Below, piece after piece: positions 55,411 through 64,000 of a stretch of 64,000 nucleotides of DNA. The stretch covers positions 1,054,001 to 1,118,000 of the forward strand of contig NZ_CP101283.1 in the NCBI RefSeq assembly GCF_024298925.1, in the 5' to 3' direction. This stretch comes from Phenylobacterium sp. LH3H17 (lineage in GTDB: Bacteria > Pseudomonadota > Alphaproteobacteria > Caulobacterales > Caulobacteraceae). Positions within the stretch are counted from its first letter, which is position 1. Each line of letters starts with the position of its first letter. The translations under genes were made by a program, and so were the position numbers. The notes under the pieces were generated by a model. The model made no database searches. It had not been told where the DNA came from and was given only the letters and a program-made list of their open reading frames with translations.

Positions 55411-56373
55411 ATGGCCGCGCACTACCTCGAGTTCGAGCGCCCTATCGCCGACCTCGAAGCCAAGATCGAGGAGCTCTCGAAACTGTCCGATACCACGGGC
55501 TCCGGCTCCCTGGACGGCGAGATCGAGGCCTTGCGCGCCCGCGCGCGCGACATGCGCAAGCAAGCCTATTCCAAGCTGGACGCCTGGCAGAAGACCCAGG
55601 TGGCGCGCCACCCCGAGCGGCCGCACTTCGTCGACTATGTCGGCGGGCTGATCGAGGAGTTCGTGGAGCTGCGCGGCGACCGCAAGTTCGCCGACGACCA
55701 GGCGCTGATGGGCGGACTCGGTCGCTTCCGCGGCCAGCCGGTGGTGGTCATGGGCCACGAGAAGGGCCGCGACACCGTCACCCGGGTGAAGCACAACTTC
55801 GGCTATGCGCGGCCCGAGGGCTACCGCAAGGCGATCCGGCTGATGGAGATGGCCGAGCGGTTCAACCTGCCGGTGATCAGCTTCGTCGACACCCCGGCCG
55901 CCTATCCGGGCGTGGGATCGGAGGAGCGCGGCGTGGCCGAGGCTATCGCGCGCTCGACGGAGAAGTGCCTGATGCTCAACGTTCCCATGGTGGCCGTGGT
56001 CACCGGCGAGGGCGGATCGGGCGGCGCCCTGGGCATCGCCTGCGGCAACCGCGTGCTGATCCTGGAGCACGCCATTTATTCGGTGATCCCCCCCGAGGGC
56101 GCGAACTCGATCCTGTGGCGCGGCTCGCGCACCGCCGAGGAAGCCGCCAAGGCGATGAAAATCACCGCCCAGGACCTGATCGGCATGAAGATCGTCGACC
56201 GGATCATCCCCGAACCGCCCGGCGGCGCCCATTCCGACAAGGAAGCGGCCATGAAGGCGGTGGGCGACGCGGTGGCCGAGGAGTTGGAGTTCCTGGCGCC
56301 CATGAGTGTCGAGGCCCTGCGCAAGCAGCGCTCCGACCGCTTCTACGCCATCGGACGCTCCGGACTGCAATAG
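55411..56373 (+). CDS. accA: Acetyl-CoA carboxylase carboxyltransferase subunit alpha
   Basis: A 320-residue subunit: AHYLEFERPIADLEAKIEEL at the N-terminus, the carboxyltransferase core GRDTVTRVKHNFGYARPEGYRK, FVDTPAAYPGVGSEERG, and GEGGSGGALGIACGN. Makes malonyl-CoA with AccD and the biotin subunits. Complete, ordinary length. An inverted-repeat-rich gap precedes it. Confidence 0.97.
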   Translation: MAAHYLEFERPIADLEAKIEELSKLSDTTGSGSLDGEIEALRARARDMRKQAYSKLDAWQKTQVARHPERPHFVDYVGGLIEEFVELRGDRKFADDQALMGGLGRFRGQPVVVMGHEKGRDTVTRVKHNFGYARPEGYRKAIRLMEMAERFNLPVISFVDTPAAYPGVGSEERGVAEAIARSTEKCLMLNVPMVAVVTGEGGSGGALGIACGNRVLILEHAIYSVIPPEGANSILWRGSRTAEEAAKAMKITAQDLIGMKIVDRIIPEPPGGAHSDKEAAMKAVGDAVAEELEFLAPMSVEALRKQRSDRFYAIGRSGLQ

Positions 56374-56402
56374 CAAGAACATTGCTCAAACGGCTTGCCT
56401 GA

Positions 56403-57449
<1,047 letters not shown>

Positions 57450-57457
57450 CGCCACGA

Positions 57458-59155
57458 GTGACGGCGGCGCCCCCAGGCAAGGCCAATGTCTCCCTGATGG
57501 TGGAGGCGTTGTACGCCGTCGCGGCCGAGCCCGACCGCTGGGACCAGTTGGTCGAGGCCCTGGGCGGGGCCTCGGCCGACAGCGCCGAGCAGGATCAGAT
57601 CCAGGCTGAGGCCGCCGCTGGGGGCCTTGTCCCCGTACGCGCCAATCCGGCCGCCGCCAGCCAGGCGGGCGTGGTGCTGATCGGCCCCGGCGGCGGCGCC
57701 GTCGCCTGGAACGCCGGGGGCGCGGCGGCCTTCAAGCAGCGGCTGGGCCTGGTCGAGGCCCACGGCCTGAGGTTCTTCAATCCGGCCAACCACGAGGCGC
57801 TGGACGCCGCGCGGCGGCGGCTGCGCGAGACCGCCGGCCGCCAGGTAATCGTCAAGTTCACCCAGGCCGACGATGAGGCCCCGCACTTTGCCTATGTGAT
57901 CCCGGCCCGGGCCCTGCCGGCGGCGCTGGCCGCCGACCTGCCGCCGGTCGGTGAACTGGGGGAGGGCGCCGTGGCGGTGGTGTTCCCGGCCGTGGAGACC
58001 ACCGACCGGCTGTGGGCCACCATGCGCGACAGCTTCGGGCTGACACCGGCCGAGACGCGGGTGGCCGCCCGGTTGAAGGACGGCCTGACCCTGAAGGAGG
58101 CCGCCGACGACCTGGCGATCAGCGTCAACACCGCGCGCAACCAGCTCCGCGCGGTGTTCGACAAGATGGGCCTGAACCGCCAGAGCGAGCTGGTGAGAGC
58201 GCTGACCCAGCTCGGCTCGCTCTCGGGCGCTTTCGGCCAGGAGGCCCCCGCCGCCGCGGTCGCGGCCACCGAGCGCGGGGCCCTGGCGGCTGCTCCACCG
58301 ATCCGTGTCTTCAAGCTCGCCGACGGACGCCGGCTGGCCTGGCGCCACTATGGAGACCCCGAGGGCCGGCCGGTGTTGGTGTTCCATCAGGGCCTGGGCT
58401 GCAGTGTCCTGCCGCGAGGCTCCGACGTGCTGGCCCGCGACCTCGGCCTGCGCCTGATCGCGCCGGAACGGCCCGGAGCAGGACGCTCCGACCCGCGACC
58501 CAACTTCACCTTCCAGGGGGTTGGCCGCGACATGGCCGAAATGGCGACAGGTCTGGACCTTGGGCCGGTGCGGATCGCCGCCTTCATGGCCGGGGCGCCC
58601 TTCGCCCTGGCGGCCGCCGCCGAACTCGGCGGGGGAGTCGATCGCCTCCTGCTGGCCTCCGCGCGGCCCTCGGGCCAGATGGTCGAGACCGAGCAGGACG
58701 CGGGCCACCCAGGGGTGCTGTTTCGGCGACGGATCCTGCGCAACGCCTGGCTGGCCGACACCCTGTTCGCCCTGATGCGGATGCAGCTCAACCGTCGGGG
58801 AATCGAGCGCTACGTTCGGGCTGCGGCCTCGGCGCCCAGCGATGCGGCCTATCTGGCCGCGCACCCCGGCGTCATGGATTTCATCGTCGACTATATCGGC
58901 GAGTCCCTGGCGGTCACCCACCGTGGCATCGCCGACGAGGTCCGCTGCGCGGCCAGGAGCCCCAGCCTTGATCTCGTGGGCCTGTCGGCGCCGATCAGCG
59001 TCTGGCACGGCGCCGACGACGCCATGTCCAGCGTCGATCAGGTCACCGCCTGGCTAGGCGGCCGCGCCGCCGAGACACGGGTCTTCCCGGGGACCGGCCA
59101 CTTCCTGCCCCACAAGCACTGGCCCGAGGTCCTGGGCTGGCTGGCCCAGGACTAG
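57458..59155 (+). CDS. LuxR-type HTH regulator fused to an alpha/beta-hydrolase domain with a lost nucleophile
   Basis: About 565 residues. The N-terminal 170 residues look like a PAS-like sensing part (WDQLVEALGGASADS, FVPAEDE-type segments). A LuxR helix-turn-helix (GLTPAETRVAARLKDGLTLKEAADD... ARNQLRAVFDKMGLNRQSELVRALTQL, about residues 195-250) follows. The C-terminal alpha/beta hydrolase fold (residues about 285-565) keeps the acidic WHGADDAMSS and His PGTGHFLPHKHW, but the nucleophile elbow reads IAAFMAGAPFALAAA: Met377 stands where Ser is expected. The hydrolase part is therefore probably a ligand-binding pseudoenzyme. Start GTG 57458 is uncertain; ATG 57497 is an alternative. Coupled to the nitronate monooxygenase gene. 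Confidence 0.78.
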   Translation: MTAAPPGKANVSLMVEALYAVAAEPDRWDQLVEALGGASADSAEQDQIQAEAAAGGLVPVRANPAAASQAGVVLIGPGGGAVAWNAGGAAAFKQRLGLVEAHGLRFFNPANHEALDAARRRLRETAGRQVIVKFTQADDEAPHFAYVIPARALPAALAADLPPVGELGEGAVAVVFPAVETTDRLWATMRDSFGLTPAETRVAARLKDGLTLKEAADDLAISVNTARNQLRAVFDKMGLNRQSELVRALTQLGSLSGAFGQEAPAAAVAATERGALAAAPPIRVFKLADGRRLAWRHYGDPEGRPVLVFHQGLGCSVLPRGSDVLARDLGLRLIAPERPGAGRSDPRPNFTFQGVGRDMAEMATGLDLGPVRIAAFMAGAPFALAAAAELGGGVDRLLLASARPSGQMVETEQDAGHPGVLFRRRILRNAWLADTLFALMRMQLNRRGIERYVRAAASAPSDAAYLAAHPGVMDFIVDYIGESLAVTHRGIADEVRCAARSPSLDLVGLSAPISVWHGADDAMSSVDQVTAWLGGRAAETRVFPGTGHFLPHKHWPEVLGWLAQD

Positions 59156-59165
59156 GATCCAAAAC

Positions 59166-59192
59166 AAAACCGCCGGCGCGAACGCCGGCGGT
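59166..59192 (-). terminator. Terminator of the first TonB receptor gene
   Basis: ACCGCCGGCG / CGCCGGCGGT with loop CGAA. On the minus strand it is followed by TTTTGTTTT, a good Rho-independent terminator for the receptor gene; on the plus strand it may also end the LuxR-fusion gene. Confidence 0.8.
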
Positions 59193-59244
59193 TCCGTTGC
59201 TCTCCAGCGAGGCCCCCCGCGTGAGGCGGACGACCCTCTAAACC

Positions 59245-62200
59245 CTAGAAGCGAGCGGTCAGGCCCAACTGATAGTAGCGGCCGAGGAAGTCGTAGGTGC
59301 CGTATGCGTTGGCCGAGTTCGTCGCGCCCCACGGCGGCTCCTTGTCGGCGACATTGCGCACGATGAAGCGGAGCTTGAGGTTGTCCATGCCGACGCCCAT
59401 CCGCTCGGCGAGATTGTCGAGCTTATAGGTGAAGGCCAGATCGTGGAGGATGTAGCGCTTCACGGTCAGCGGGAGGCGCGTCTCCGGGGTGAAGTCGTTG
59501 TTGAACTCCGATTCCCCGATGTAGTTCATCGTCCAGATCACCGAGAACGGATCACGCAGATAGGCGCTTTCCAGCTTCCAGCGGAAGTCGGCGTTGCCGA
59601 TCTCGTTCTTGTCGTCGTTCAGATCGAAGCCGAGGCCGGTGACCGACGTCTCCTGCTTGTTCACGTGGAACAGGTCGAAGTTGAAGTTCAGGCTGCCCGG
59701 GTTGCCGCCCAGCCAGTCCTGCATGTCCGACAGGTCGGCGAGATTGACGTTGTAGTCGATCCCAAGGGTGAAGCCCTGGAAGTTGGTGTAGCCGGCGTTG
59801 ATGAAGCCGGTCTGCGGGCCGATCGAGGTGACGCCCCCGCCATTGCTTTCGCCGTTGGTCAGGATCTGCCCCTGCCGCGCGGCGGCCAGGGTGGCGTTCC
59901 CGCGCAGGAAGCGGTTGCAGGCGTCGGCGGGCGGGTTGGGCGAGTCGTAGCAGACCTGCAGGATCGACGTCAGGTTGAAGTTCGAGATGGCGTTGGTCAG
60001 GTCGATATTGACCCAGTCGAACGAGACCGCCAGGCCGGGAACGAACGATGGCTGATAGACGAAGCCCGCCGACCATTGCTCGGCGATTTCGTTTTCCAGG
60101 TTCGGGTTGCCCGAGGTGTTGCCTTGGGCGGTCGACGCCTGGATCTGCGAGGTGAGCGAGAAGTTGGCAGGCAGGCCCAGGGCCTGGAACGCCGCCTCGC
60201 AGTTCGCCCGGCGGGTGGCCGGGTTGGGGCCGGTGCCGATGTTGCGGAAGTCGCAAGGGTCGGTGGCCGTAATGAAGCTCGTCGCGTTCGGCAGGTTGAC
60301 TTCGGTGATGGCCGGGGCCCGGAACGACCGGCTCTTCTGGGCGCGGAGCAGCAGGTCCTGAGTGGGGTACCACCGCAGACCGTAGCTCCAGGCCTTGTCC
60401 TCGCCGGCCTGGCTGTGATCGATCTTGCGGTAGGAGCCCTCGATCTCCAACCGATGGAGGCCCGGCAGGGTGAAGTCGCCGCCGAAGATCGGCGCCAAGC
60501 CTTCGACGTACATTTCCTTGGTGTCGAACTTGCCCTGCAGATTCGAGATCGCGGCCGAACGGCCGACGCCCAGTTCCTGCGGAGCGTTCGGATTGAAGTC
60601 CGACTTCTCGCGGCGATACTCATAGCCCACATTGAAGCTCAGCGGGCCAGCCGGCAGGTCGATGAGCTCGCCGCCGAAGTTGCCTTCATAGACCGTCTGC
60701 AGCAGGGCGAAGTCGCTCTGGAACCGCACGCCGATGTATTCGAGCGCCGCCTGGCTGGGCGAACCAAGACCGAACATGTTCAGCGGGGCGCAACCCGCCG
60801 CGCGCGCCACGGGGTCGCGGCAGACGACGGCGCCGCTGGCGTCGCGAACGGCGTCGATCGCCTGCAAGAAGCGGCTCTGGATGACGTTCGGACTGGTGAA
60901 GCTGCCTTCTGAACGGCCGAAGTTGGCCGACACGTTCCAGTAAAAGGAGCGGTCGAGCAGATCGAAGTCGCCTTCGAGTCCGGCCACCGTGCGCAGGGTG
61001 TCACCCTCGGCTTCGGTCTTGTTGTTTCCGATATCGACCGAGGCTCGCGACAGGAAGAAGATCGCGTCGCCGGGCGAAGCCGTGTCCGCGGGCAGGGCCG
61101 TCGGTTGGGAAAGCAGGGCCGCGCGAGTCGCCGCCGGCAGGAACGGGTTGGCGGTCGAGAACCGCAGCGAGGCCGAGTTACCGCCGAAGAGCGGGGCGTT
61201 GTAGATCGGCTGGTTGAACGGCTCTTCCGACTTAAATGAGCTGTAGAACAGCTCACCCTTCACCCGAACGCGATCGGTGATGTCGAAGCGGGCGAAGCCC
61301 GTCGCAACGTGGCGGTCGACGGGCGACTGCAGCGAGCTGAGCTCAGCCAGGTTCAGCCCGTTGCCGCCAGAGGCTACCGAGCCCGAGTAGAACGTGCCGG
61401 CGCTGTAGGGGATCAAGGCGCCGCCGGGGCCGAACTGCGCCGTTACGCGCTGGCCCGGATTGGTCGGATCGGCGATCGTGAGCAGACCCGAGAGGGCCGA
61501 GCCGCCGGTGCGGAAGGGCAGGCCGCCCGTGGTGGTTTCCGGGATGCGGCGATTGAGGATGATGATTGCGCCGGGGATCGCGTCGGTCCCGCTGGTGTTC
61601 TGCGGGTTGGCGGCGAAGGTGAGCTGACGCGCCGTGACGGGGCGATCGGTGAAGGCCAGCGGCGAGGTCTCGTTGTACTCGTAGCTGCCAGCCAGGTTCA
61701 GTCGACCGTCCAACAGGTTCGCGCCGGCGGTGATCCGGGCGCGCCACGACTCGGCGTCGCCCTGCTCAGAAACACCGTACTGACCGTCGAACTCGAGGCC
61801 TTCGAACTCTTGCTTGGTGATGATGTTGATGACGCCGGCGATGGCGTCCGAGCCGTACACGGCGCTGCCGCCGGCTTGAATGGTTTCGATCCGGTCGACC
61901 AGACCGGTCGGGATGACGTTCAGGTCGACTTGGCCGCCGGCGTTGGCGCCAGTGAAGATGGAGGCCGGGTTGCCGCCCACGAAGCGGCGGCCGTTCACCA
62001 GGGTCAGGGTGCGGTTCGAGCCGAGGTTGAAGATGTTGATGAAGTTACGGCCGACGCCAAACGAGCCTTGGTCGCCGATCGGGCTGACCGGGATGCCGGT
62101 GGAAGGCAGGTCGTTGAGCGCGTCGGCGACGTTGGTGTAACCGCGCTCGTCCATCGCCACGCTGGAAATGATCTGGATCGGTTGAACCGAGGTCAGGTCG

Positions 62201-62367
62201 GGACGGCGGATGCGCGAACCGGTGACGACGACTTCATCGACGTCCACCTCTGTGGCGCGGTCGGTCGTCTGGCTCTGCGCGAAGGCCGAGCCCGGCAGGA
62301 CCAGGCAGGTGACGGCTGCCGATCCGAGCAGCACTGTGCGAAGGAGGTTGTTCATTTGGCTTTTCAT
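59245..62367 (-). CDS. TonB-dependent receptor
   Basis: A 1040-residue outer-membrane receptor. Signal peptide MKSQMNNLLRTVLLGSAAVT with AFA cleavage site. TonB box/plug begins VDVDEVVVTGSRIRRPDLTSV, with GSAVYGSDAIAGVINI in the plug; the large beta-barrel ends with YYQLGLTARF, a terminal Phe. It is of the long form common in Caulobacterales, taking up saccharides, peptides or iron complexes; the substrate cannot be inferred. The promoter must lie in 62368-62697, and a strong terminator follows the gene. Confidence 0.93.
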   Translation of the reverse strand: MKSQMNNLLRTVLLGSAAVTCLVLPGSAFAQSQTTDRATEVDVDEVVVTGSRIRRPDLTSVQPIQIISSVAMDERGYTNVADALNDLPSTGIPVSPIGDQGSFGVGRNFINIFNLGSNRTLTLVNGRRFVGGNPASIFTGANAGGQVDLNVIPTGLVDRIETIQAGGSAVYGSDAIAGVINIITKQEFEGLEFDGQYGVSEQGDAESWRARITAGANLLDGRLNLAGSYEYNETSPLAFTDRPVTARQLTFAANPQNTSGTDAIPGAIIILNRRIPETTTGGLPFRTGGSALSGLLTIADPTNPGQRVTAQFGPGGALIPYSAGTFYSGSVASGGNGLNLAELSSLQSPVDRHVATGFARFDITDRVRVKGELFYSSFKSEEPFNQPIYNAPLFGGNSASLRFSTANPFLPAATRAALLSQPTALPADTASPGDAIFFLSRASVDIGNNKTEAEGDTLRTVAGLEGDFDLLDRSFYWNVSANFGRSEGSFTSPNVIQSRFLQAIDAVRDASGAVVCRDPVARAAGCAPLNMFGLGSPSQAALEYIGVRFQSDFALLQTVYEGNFGGELIDLPAGPLSFNVGYEYRREKSDFNPNAPQELGVGRSAAISNLQGKFDTKEMYVEGLAPIFGGDFTLPGLHRLEIEGSYRKIDHSQAGEDKAWSYGLRWYPTQDLLLRAQKSRSFRAPAITEVNLPNATSFITATDPCDFRNIGTGPNPATRRANCEAAFQALGLPANFSLTSQIQASTAQGNTSGNPNLENEIAEQWSAGFVYQPSFVPGLAVSFDWVNIDLTNAISNFNLTSILQVCYDSPNPPADACNRFLRGNATLAAARQGQILTNGESNGGGVTSIGPQTGFINAGYTNFQGFTLGIDYNVNLADLSDMQDWLGGNPGSLNFNFDLFHVNKQETSVTGLGFDLNDDKNEIGNADFRWKLESAYLRDPFSVIWTMNYIGESEFNNDFTPETRLPLTVKRYILHDLAFTYKLDNLAERMGVGMDNLKLRFIVRNVADKEPPWGATNSANAYGTYDFLGRYYQLGLTARF

Positions 62368-62767
62368 CTGGCCCCCCGGCCTTGGGATGAACGAGAGGTC
62401 GCCGGACGGGTGACCCGGCGCCGCGTTTGATTTCGCCGGTGGCGCGTCCAGCCGGTTTCCTCAACGCCATGAGGCGAGGGCGGTCGTGGATCGCGTCGTT
62501 ACGGGAGTGCCGAACCCTGTCACGCAGGTGTTACGTCGGCAACGGCAGGTGGTGGAGCCGTAGTCGATTCTGCACGCAATTTACACAAATTGTGGCGAGT
62601 GCGTCGTTCCTGTCACACAAACATGACGTGGTCGGGCCATCCATGCCCCGTCACATTGTGACTCCAGGCGATTGTGTCCTCGCCTGGAGCAAGGAAAACC
62701 CGCCGGCGCAGGGCGCCGGCGGGCTCCTTGATTCTGCGGGTGCAGGCCGCTGGAAGCGGCGGCGATC
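62368..62767 (-). other. Intergenic region between two TonB receptor genes with promoter and terminator
   Basis: A 400-nt gap. It should contain the promoter of the receptor at 59245-62367; the AT-rich part around 62565-62650 has CACAAATTGTGG-type and TGTCACA/TGTGACT dyads. At 62699-62723 a CCCGCCGGCGC / GCGCCGGCGGG hairpin, followed on the minus strand by TTTTCC, terminates the second receptor gene. A 114-codon plus-strand frame at 62427 is not gene-like. Confidence 0.55.
62695..62723 (-). terminator. Terminator of the second TonB receptor gene
   Basis: Perfect 11-bp arms CCCGCCGGCGC / GCGCCGGCGGG with a 3-nt loop and a minus-strand TTTTCC tail, 45 nt past the stop codon. Confidence 0.8.
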
Positions 62768-64000
62768 CTAGTAACGCAGCGTGGCGCCCACGAAGAAGAA
62801 CCGGCCGCGGTTGTCGTACATCGAGGACCCCGCTCCGGTGCCGGTGAAGACCTCAGGCAGCTCCGGCGGATGTTCATTGGAGAGATTCAGGACGCCTGCC
62901 CGGACGTCCAGGTCGTCGTTGATCCTGGCGCGGACCTTCAGGTCGTGGGTGTAGAAGTCGCCGGTGTAGTAGGGCGACAGGCCTGACGGGGTGGAGGCGG
63001 TCGTGGAGGACAACGAACCGATGTAGCGCGTGGTCCAGGTCACCCCGTAGTCGCCGTGGGTCCACTGCACCGTGCCGGACCCCCGCCACTCCGGAGCGGT
63101 GTTGCTGGTGATGGTGTTGGCCAGCTGCGTATAGGGCTGACCCGGGAGGCCCTGCAGGGCGAACCGGTACATCCAGGTGGCGTCGAGGCGGAAGGCCAGC
63201 TGGCCGAAGTCCTGCTTGAACAGCCTCTCAAGATCGAAGCCGTACTGCAGCGAGGCGTCGTACCCCTCGATCTTCATGCTGGCCACGTTCCGATTGACGA
63301 GGTTGACCACGCTCACGCCGCCCGGAACCCCGGCCTGGGCGCCGCTCGCGTCGCGCACGATGAGGCTGCACAGGGGATTGGAGGCGTAGGGCGTGGCCGA
63401 CTCGTAACAGAGGCCCTGCAGCAGCGTATTGATCGGAATGGTCCCGACCATGCCGGTGAGGTTGTACTTGAAGTAGTCGAGGGAGACCTTCAGGTCGGGA
63501 ACAAGACGGGGCTGGATGACGACGCCGAGGTTATAGGTGTGGGCCATTTCCGGGCCGAGGTCGGGATTGCCGCCCTGGCGTAGCTGCAGCGAGGATCGGC
63601 CGGGCCCGAAGTTCGAGACGAAGGTCAGGGGGTTGTAGCCTGCGATGGCCGCCGAGCAGTTGGTCAGGCGCAGCGCCTTCTGGCTGGCGCTCGCCGCGGC
63701 GTAGCTGGCCTTGTCGCAGGGGTCCACCGCCGCGGTCGTGAAGTTCTGCGACTGCGGTGCGTAGAGTTCGACGATGTTCGGCGCCCGGACAGCCGTGCCC
63801 TCGGAGGCGCGGAAGCGGATGTCCTGGATCGGGGCCCACTCCAGGCGAGCCTGCCACTGGTCGGTCTTGCCAATGGTCGAGTACTCGGCGGCGCGGCCGG
63901 CCATTTCGAAGTTCAGTTCCTGGGCGAAGGGCAGGTCGCGAAGCAGCGGAACCCGGATCTCGGCATAGCCTTCCCAGGTGTCGTACTCGCCGCCCCGCGC
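62768..64000 (-). CDS. TonB-dependent receptor, C-terminal part (runs off the right edge)
   Basis: The frame is open to the right edge (last visible codon at 64000-63998), so the N-terminal plug is outside the window. At least 410 residues of beta-barrel are present: YDTWEGYAEIRVPLLRDLPF, LEWAPIQDIRFRASEGTAVRAPNI and LRQGGNPDLGPEMAHTYNLGV. It ends FFFVGATLRY, a terminal Tyr of the beta-signal type. It is a different receptor from its left neighbour (barrel loops differ), same strand. Confidence 0.9.
   Translation of the reverse strand, partial: ARGGEYDTWEGYAEIRVPLLRDLPFAQELNFEMAGRAAEYSTIGKTDQWQARLEWAPIQDIRFRASEGTAVRAPNIVELYAPQSQNFTTAAVDPCDKASYAAASASQKALRLTNCSAAIAGYNPLTFVSNFGPGRSSLQLRQGGNPDLGPEMAHTYNLGVVIQPRLVPDLKVSLDYFKYNLTGMVGTIPINTLLQGLCYESATPYASNPLCSLIVRDASGAQAGVPGGVSVVNLVNRNVASMKIEGYDASLQYGFDLERLFKQDFGQLAFRLDATWMYRFALQGLPGQPYTQLANTITSNTAPEWRGSGTVQWTHGDYGVTWTTRYIGSLSSTTASTPSGLSPYYTGDFYTHDLKVRARINDDLDVRAGVLNLSNEHPPELPEVFTGTGAGSSMYDNRGRFFFVGATLRY

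Noticed and set aside
62427..62771. A 114-codon plus-strand frame between the TonB receptors
   Set aside because: It crosses a terminator hairpin and the receptor promoter and has no family character.

Overview
The window is high-GC DNA with dense, often translationally coupled gene clusters. The gene set (CarD/CdnL regulator, seven-iron ferredoxin FdxA, CobS/CobT with BolA and a J-domain protein, large TonB receptors, OmpA lipoprotein, Tad-type pseudopilin genes, clustered GANTC sites) points to an alphaproteobacterium of the Caulobacterales, most likely Phenylobacterium or Caulobacter. That placement is an inference from gene content, not from a database match.

Positions 1-6607 look like the end of an integrated mobile element or genomic island abutting the 3' end of a tRNA-Arg(CCT) gene (6608-6684, minus strand). 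It carries the end of a DUF736 gene, a 54-residue C-terminal remnant of an ArdC-like antirestriction protein, a hemolysin III-like membrane protein, a phytanoyl-CoA dioxygenase-like protein, a very large tyrosine recombinase and a compact VirD2-type relaxase preceded by AT-rich, repeat-containing DNA.

Positions 6864-12740 are core-like: a 39-residue single-pass membrane protein, two convergent PilZ proteins, DctA, a CAP-domain secreted protein, an alpha/beta hydrolase preceded by a decayed LysR-type regulator, CarD and FdxA. Positions 12853-19455 hold a penicillin acylase/amidase pair next to an S4 RNA-binding protein and a SUV3-like helicase. A palindromic intergenic repeat (19512-19673) precedes a DUF885 protein. 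A complete TetR/HlyD/ABC-ATPase/ABC-permease export operon follows, with a clear operator palindrome at 25291-25310.

Positions 25500-34578 hold an OmpA lipoprotein, a cluster of six GANTC sites upstream of rpmB, an MBL-fold lipoprotein, cobT and cobS separated by an uncharacterised 419-residue protein, and DUF1328 and DUF3089 proteins. Positions 34797-41076 hold a TauD-type dioxygenase, an AbgT transporter and a divergent lipid-synthesis cluster. That cluster comprises a YnbA-like CDP-alcohol phosphatidyltransferase with a non-canonical motif, a small membrane protein, a YnbB/CdsA-like enzyme and a PlsC-like acyltransferase. A J-domain protein and BolA follow.

Positions 41127-48902 hold a PaoABC-type molybdenum aldehyde oxidoreductase operon with a frameshifted AraC regulator, three Tad-related genes and a single-domain response regulator. 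Positions 49103-54209 hold aroK-aroB-corC and, divergently, a helical-repeat protein with xerD. The last part holds a glycine-zipper protein, accA, a nitronate monooxygenase coupled to a LuxR/alpha-beta-hydrolase fusion whose nucleophile position is Met rather than Ser, and two same-strand TonB-dependent receptors, the second running off the right edge.

No rRNA, CRISPR array or intact insertion sequence was seen. The best leads for something new are the LuxR-pseudohydrolase fusion, the YnbA/YnbB-type lipid cluster, the GANTC cluster before rpmB, the relaxase/giant-recombinase island, and the uncharacterised protein between cobT and cobS.
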